Source: an uncultured Clostridia bacterium (GTDB lineage Bacteria; Bacillota; Clostridia; Oscillospirales; Ruminococcaceae). From it: a DNA stretch of 9,048 bases. Where the stretch lies: NCBI GenBank assembly GCA_946533615.1, contig CAMNBY010000329.1, positions 1-9,048 on the forward strand, read 5' to 3'. Positions 5,673 to 9,048 of this stretch are shown one piece after another. The notes beneath the pieces were generated by a model, which was given only the letters and a program-made list of their open reading frames with translations, ran no database searches and was not told the DNA's origin. Each line of letters opens with the position of its first letter. Within the stretch, counting starts at the first letter, position 1. The position numbers and the translations under genes are program-made.

Positions 5673-7007
5673 TTACGGGGTGAGCCTGTTGGGGCCGCGG
5701 AAGATGAACATTGCTTCCTTGATATGCAGGCCGAGCAGGAGCATAGTAAGGCGGTCAACGCCGATGCCGAAGCCGCCGTGGGGGGGACAGCCGTACTTAA
5801 AGAACTCGAGATAGAACTTAACGTCCTCGTCGAGGCCCTTCTCGGCGGCCTGCTTCTTCAGCACCTCGTACCTGTGCTCTCGCTGGGCGCCTGTGGTGAT
5901 CTCGACGCCTCTCCAGATAAGGTCATAGCCCATAGGCACGCCGTTTTCGTCTCTCATGTGATAGAAGGCGCGCTTCTCGGCGTCAAAATCGGTGACGAAG
6001 AGGAACTCGTGGCCGTAGTGCTTCTGCACCCACTGATAGCTAAGCTGCTCGGCATCTGTAGTGAGGTCGCCCTTCTCCTCGTCGGGCACCTTATAGCCGA
6101 ACTCCTCCTCAAGGCTCTTGTAGAGATCGGCGAGCTTTACGACGGGGAATGGGGTCTCGGGGACGATGACCTCTTTGCCGAAGAGCTCCCTGATCTGTTC
6201 GCCGTACTTCTCCTTGACAGCGGCGAGGCCTGCTCTCAGCAGCTGCTCCTCCATTGCCATAACGTCCTTATAGCTCTCGATATAGCTGAACTCCAGGTCG
6301 AAGCCGGTGAACTCGGTGGTGTGCTTGCTGGTGTAGCTCTTCTCGGCTCTGAACACGGGGCCGACCTCGAAGATGCGCTCGAAGCCCGATGCCATAGCCA
6401 TCTGCTTGTAGAACTGGGGGCTCTGCGCAAGGTAGGCGCTCCTGTCAAAATACTTTACCTCGAAAACGCTGGAGCCGCTCTCGCTTGCTGCGCCGATAAG
6501 CTTGGGCGTGTGTATCTCGATAAAATTCTCGTCCAGCAGGAACTGTCTCATGGCGTTTACAAGAGTGGTCTGAACCTTGAACATCAGCTGGTTCTCGTCT
6601 GTGCGCAGGTCTATCCAGCGGTAGTCGATCCTCTGGTCGATGCTCGAGCGCTCAACGGCCTTTTTCTTCTTTGTGGCAGGTATCTCCTTTCTTGCGATCG
6701 GGATAGCGTCGGCGATGCTCTCGGGGATAACGTCTTCGGGTATCATTTCGAGGCCGCCCATTTTAACATAGTCGTTCTCGAACACCTGTCCGATAACTGT
6801 AACAACGGAGTCTCCCGTAAGGCTGTCCAGCTTTTCGTTGAGCTCGGGGTGCTTTTCCTTTTCTACCGTCACCTGAAGCTTGCCTGTGATGTCCTTGACC
6901 ACAAGAAAAGCCATTGCACGGCCGTTTCTGTAGTTCTCGACAAAGCCCTGGATCTTGATAGTCTCGCCAAGGTGTTCCTTAACGTCCTTGATGTACGTTC
7001 TGTTCAT
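5673..7007 (-). CDS. aspS: Aspartyl-tRNA synthetase, archaeal/eukaryotic (AspS2, possibly non-discriminating) type
   Basis: A class II synthetase that charges tRNA with aspartate. At 444 residues it lacks the GAD insertion that makes the ordinary bacterial enzyme about 590 residues. The N-terminal OB-fold anticodon domain covers about 16-105 (KIQGFVENYR...FLVVKDITG). Motif 1 lies near 155-172 (FLLDENFIEIHTPKL). Motif 2 is FEVGPVFRAE (213-222) with R220, continuing SYTSKHTTEF. Motif 3 is GIGVDRLTMLLLG (414-426) with R419. 'SPQFYKQ', 'GAQREHRYE' and 'KYGCPPHGGFG' fit the archaeal AspRS type rather than AsnRS. Many enzymes of this type also charge tRNA-Asn with Asp for later amidation by GatCAB; whether this one does cannot be judged here. 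The ATG has GGAGG (7016-7020) eight bases upstream. It is the last gene of a minus-strand run and ends at the shared terminator. An AsnRS-like assignment is less likely. Confidence 0.87.
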   Translation of the reverse strand: MNRTYIKDVKEHLGETIKIQGFVENYRNGRAMAFLVVKDITGKLQVTVEKEKHPELNEKLDSLTGDSVVTVIGQVFENDYVKMGGLEMIPEDVIPESIADAIPIARKEIPATKKKKAVERSSIDQRIDYRWIDLRTDENQLMFKVQTTLVNAMRQFLLDENFIEIHTPKLIGAASESGSSVFEVKYFDRSAYLAQSPQFYKQMAMASGFERIFEVGPVFRAEKSYTSKHTTEFTGFDLEFSYIESYKDVMAMEEQLLRAGLAAVKEKYGEQIRELFGKEVIVPETPFPVVKLADLYKSLEEEFGYKVPDEEKGDLTTDAEQLSYQWVQKHYGHEFLFVTDFDAEKRAFYHMRDENGVPMGYDLIWRGVEITTGAQREHRYEVLKKQAAEKGLDEDVKFYLEFFKYGCPPHGGFGIGVDRLTMLLLGLHIKEAMFIFRGPNRLTP

Positions 7008-7056
7008 TTATTATTCCTCCATTCGGGCATCGTCCGACGCCCTGATTATAAACTTT

Positions 7057-7563
7057 TTACTCGTCCTGCTCTGTGTTTTTCGGCAGGGCTTCAAGATACG
7101 CGCGCAGCATCGGCTTTTTGTTATCGCTGAACATGAACCATATCCCGACGGCCCACAAAGCGGCAAAGCAGCCGGCTGCGGCGTACTCTTTCAGCGAGAC
7201 GGAAAACAGCGCCAGCAGAGCGATCACCAATGTCCAGACGATGCCGAAGACATAGGTATACGCAGGCTTTCGGAAGCTTCCGCTGATGCGCGAGCCGCTG
7301 TCGGTGGCTTCGATCCTGCCGTAGAAGCCTGTCGAGCCGCCGTCGCGTTTTTTTGCCTGATGGTGATAGAGCCTGAACTCGGTGCTGCTTGTGCGGCAGC
7401 CGTAGAAGCAGGTCTCGAGCCTGTACTTGCGCATAAAGCGTCCCTGCGACATTATATTGATAGTAGGTCTGTGCTCGACGAGGTCACGGTCGAGCCTTCG
7501 CGCAAGCCGCTTGGGGCTCAGCGAGGTCTCGGTCTCGAAGCTGACGGGCAGAATGCTCAGCAT
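7057..7563 (-). CDS. Two-helix membrane protein of unknown function
   Basis: I do not recognise this 168-residue protein. Residues 1-100 look soluble and basic (SPKRLARRLDRDL, then RKYRLETCFYGCRTSS). Two hydrophobic segments follow at about 102-123 and 127-145, then a charged tail (SDNKKPMLRAYLEALPKNTEQDE). The stretch GFYGRIEATDSGSRISGSF just before the first helix resembles a beta-rich motif seen in other small clostridial membrane proteins, but I cannot name a family. The start overlaps the previous gene by one base (TAATG at 7565-7561), a sign of translational coupling; an in-frame upstream extension to 7698 would run back through that gene and is rejected. aspS follows 49 bases after the stop. 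Confidence 0.75.
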   Translation of the reverse strand: MLSILPVSFETETSLSPKRLARRLDRDLVEHRPTINIMSQGRFMRKYRLETCFYGCRTSSTEFRLYHHQAKKRDGGSTGFYGRIEATDSGSRISGSFRKPAYTYVFGIVWTLVIALLALFSVSLKEYAAAGCFAALWAVGIWFMFSDNKKPMLRAYLEALPKNTEQDE

Positions 7564-7892
7564 TACTGTTCGCCCTCGGCCTCGGGCTTTTCGGGGTCGG
7601 GATAATCGTCGGGGTTGAAGACCTTCTCGTTGATCTTGATCTGTCCGCCGACCTTGGTGTTGGCGAACATACCGTAGATCGTGCCGCAGTTCTTGCACCT
7701 GAACTGGTGGAAGAACTTGTTCCTCTTGACTATTCCTGGTCTCAGCAGCAGCTCGATGGGGAAGTTCTGATAGACGATCTCCATATCGCCTGCCATCACC
7801 ATTCCCGCGAAGGACTGCAAAGACGCAGCATAATCCGCAGGCGCCTTAAACTCCACCAGCGGTATCATATCACATTTTTCACATCTGCTCAT
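7563..7892 (-). CDS. Small protein with two CxxC pairs (zinc-ribbon-like), unknown function
   Basis: A 109-residue protein with C4-EK-C7 at the N-terminus and C66-KN-C69 in an 'FRCKNCGTIYGMF' context, spaced as in a zinc ribbon split by about 58 residues. The middle part (MVMAGDMEIVYQNFPIELLL) is probably folded, and the tail (93-109) is acidic and Pro-rich. I do not recognise the family, and no binding partner is evident. The start at 7892 has AAGGAGAG (7905-7898) five bases upstream; a longer reading to 7931 would begin inside repeat copy D. Its stop overlaps the ATG of the membrane protein by one base, so the two are probably made together. Zinc binding is inferred from the cysteines. Confidence 0.75.
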   Translation of the reverse strand: MSRCEKCDMIPLVEFKAPADYAASLQSFAGMVMAGDMEIVYQNFPIELLLRPGIVKRNKFFHQFRCKNCGTIYGMFANTKVGGQIKINEKVFNPDDYPDPEKPEAEGEQ

Positions 7893-7903
7893 ATTAACTC
7901 TCC

Positions 7904-8056
7904 TTTTTTTAATTCCCCTACCAGCTCTCAATCGGGCGCTTGGAACCCCTCCGTCAATACTCGGCCCTGCCGAGTATTGACACCGACCGCGGTTGCTTCG
8001 CTGCCGTTTTTCAGGGGAGGCAATTTCACTTTGTGAATAAGGCGGTGGTGCAGCCG
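7904..8056. repeat. Modular intergenic repeat, copy D, with a 13-bp perfect hairpin
   Basis: The left part (7911-7943) matches copy C at 31 of 33 positions, and the right part (8029-8056) matches copy A at 25 of 28. Between them lies a perfect 13-bp inverted repeat, 7953-7965 with 7969-7981 (GTCAATACTCGGC / GCCGAGTATTGAC, loop CCT), nested in a looser CCCCT/AGGGG pair (7946-7950, 8013-8017). The T-run edge (7904-7910) becomes the A-rich start of the ribosome site of the minus-strand gene at 7892. The rest of the gap to hisS holds one more stem (8073-8079 / 8083-8089, GGTACAC with GTGTACC). None of these stems is followed by a T-run on the minus strand, so hisS has no obvious terminator here, and I see no clear promoter for the genes downstream. 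Confidence 0.78.
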
Positions 8057-8105
8057 ATCACGCGACTTGCGTGGTACACGCCGTGTACCCGTGCGCCGTT
8101 AGCAC

Positions 8106-9048
8106 TTACTCCCCAAAGGCTTCTACGAAGTTTCTGAAATCTTCGTCGTTCGCCATCATCATTTCATAATACTCTGCGCCGAAGCTGTCAAGCAGGGTCT
8201 CGTCCAGAGCTACGCCTGTCTGTTCGCCTGTCTTCATGTTCTTCAGCTTCGCCTTGCCCTGTGCGATCTCATCTCCGCCCAGCACGATGACGTACTTCGC
8301 GCCGATCTTGTCCGCATAGTTCATCTGCTGCTTGAGCTTCCTGCCAACAAGATCATACTCGACGTGGAAGCCCTCCTCGCGCAGCATCTTCGTCAGCTCG
8401 ACAGCCTTAGCGGCGGCCTCGTCGCCGAGGGAAACAAAGCACAGGTCGCAGGTCTTTTCCTCTGCAAAATCACAGCCCTGCTTCTCCATTGCCATGATGA
8501 TCCTTTCAAGACCCATGCCGAAGCCCAGCGCAGGGGTGTCCTTTCCGCCCATCGTGCTGATGAGCCCGTCATATCTTCCGCCGCCGCAGACCGTGCCCTG
8601 CGAGCCGATGTCCTTTGAGATAAACTCAAATACCGTGCGCGTGTAATAATCCAGCCCGCGCACGATCCGCGGATTAACCTTGTATTCGATGCCCATGAGC
8701 GAAAGGTTCTTTTTCAGCCCCTCGAAATGTGCGCTGCACTCCTCGCAGAGATAGTCGAGGATCTCGGGGGCGTCCTTTGCGATGCGCTGATCTTCCTCGC
8801 TCTTGCAGTCCAGCAGGCGGAGAGGGTTCTTGTCGAGCCTGTCCTTGCAGGTGTCGCAGAGCTCGTCCTTGTGGGGCTCAAAGAAATCGCGCAGCGCCTG
8901 ACGGTACTTCGCCCTGCACTCGGGGCAGCCGATCGAGTTGATGTTAAGCTCGATATTTTTAAGGCCGAGCCTGTCGATCACGCTCTTTGCCAGCGCGATG
9001 AGGTCGGCATCAGCTGCGGGAGAGGCCGAGCCGATGAGCTCGCAGCCG
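8106..9048 (-). CDS. hisS: Histidyl-tRNA synthetase, 5' end outside the window
   Basis: A class II synthetase that charges tRNA-His. The visible 313 residues run from the window edge to the stop at 8106-8108; roughly 110 N-terminal residues (motif 1 and most of motif 2) lie outside. The frame stays open to 9047 with GSASPAADADLIALA, the typical stretch after motif 2, so the GTG at 8981 is not the start. Visible landmarks are the HisRS histidine-binding signature VRGLDYYTRTVFEF (GTG-based residues 107-120), GGGRYDGL (133-140), motif 3 ALGFGMGLERI (151-161) and the C-terminal anticodon-binding domain (YDLVGRKLKQQM..., YVIVLGGDE). Three CxxC pairs (CPEC, CDTC, CEEC at 19-22, 42-45, 79-82) occur in the insertion region; my recollection is that such cysteines are usual in clostridial HisRS, perhaps binding zinc. 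It is probably the first visible gene of the minus-strand run leading to aspS. Confidence 0.95.
   Translation of the reverse strand, partial: GCELIGSASPAADADLIALAKSVIDRLGLKNIELNINSIGCPECRAKYRQALRDFFEPHKDELCDTCKDRLDKNPLRLLDCKSEEDQRIAKDAPEILDYLCEECSAHFEGLKKNLSLMGIEYKVNPRIVRGLDYYTRTVFEFISKDIGSQGTVCGGGRYDGLISTMGGKDTPALGFGMGLERIIMAMEKQGCDFAEEKTCDLCFVSLGDEAAAKAVELTKMLREEGFHVEYDLVGRKLKQQMNYADKIGAKYVIVLGGDEIAQGKAKLKNMKTGEQTGVALDETLLDSFGAEYYEMMMANDEDFRNFVEAFGE

Noticed and set aside
5604..7130. Plus-strand open frame of 508 codons antisense to aspS
   Set aside because: It mirrors the third-codon-position bias of aspS, is Leu/Val/Ala-rich with no recognisable motif, has no ribosome site, and overlaps a gene with clear synthetase motifs.
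7900..7985. Possible minus-strand promoter upstream of the double-CxxC gene (TTGACG within the 13-bp stem)
   Set aside because: No acceptable -10 element lies 16-18 bases downstream, so transcription from hisS or from an unseen site is more likely.

Overview
The window looks like chromosomal DNA of a low-GC-phylum gut or rumen anaerobe, most likely a Ruminococcus-type clostridium (Oscillospiraceae). This is an inference from four things: moderately GC-rich genes beside AT-rich sigma-A-type promoters, strong AGGAGG ribosome sites, a free-standing MsmK/UgpC-type sugar ATPase with a surface SGNH esterase, and hairpin-rich intergenic repeats of a kind common in these genomes. I saw no phage, plasmid, insertion sequence, CRISPR array, tRNA or rRNA.

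Layout. Positions 1-300 are non-coding: four back-to-back hairpins (8-97), then three copies of a 30-base tandem repeat (115-204), then a well-formed promoter (295-323). This promoter serves a plus-strand pair: a membrane-anchored protein with two ComEA-like helix-hairpin-helix regions (370-1233) and an RsuA-type 16S rRNA pseudouridine synthase (1250-1960). An AT-rich spacer holds the promoter of ugpC/msmK (2129-3271), which ends at a strong terminator. About 510 bases without genes follow, filled by three copies (A, B, C) of a modular repeat. Next come a plus-strand SGNH/GDSL lipoprotein (3790-5046) and, behind its own extended -10 promoter, a small NUDIX hydrolase (5182-5586) ending at a terminator that can work in both directions.

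From 5673 to the end everything is on the minus strand. In transcription order: hisS (cut by the window edge), a non-coding stretch carrying repeat copy D, a small double-CxxC protein, an overlapping two-helix membrane protein, and an archaeal/eukaryotic-type aspartyl-tRNA synthetase (AspS2-type, 444 residues).

How the genes relate. hisS, aspS and rsuA belong to translation, and the NUDIX enzyme may clear Ap4A, a synthetase by-product. The ATPase and the esterase fit a polysaccharide-using lifestyle. I found no clearly new multi-gene system. The points most worth a second look are the modular repeat family, the AspS2-type enzyme, the two unknown genes lying between hisS and aspS, and the unusual double HhH protein.
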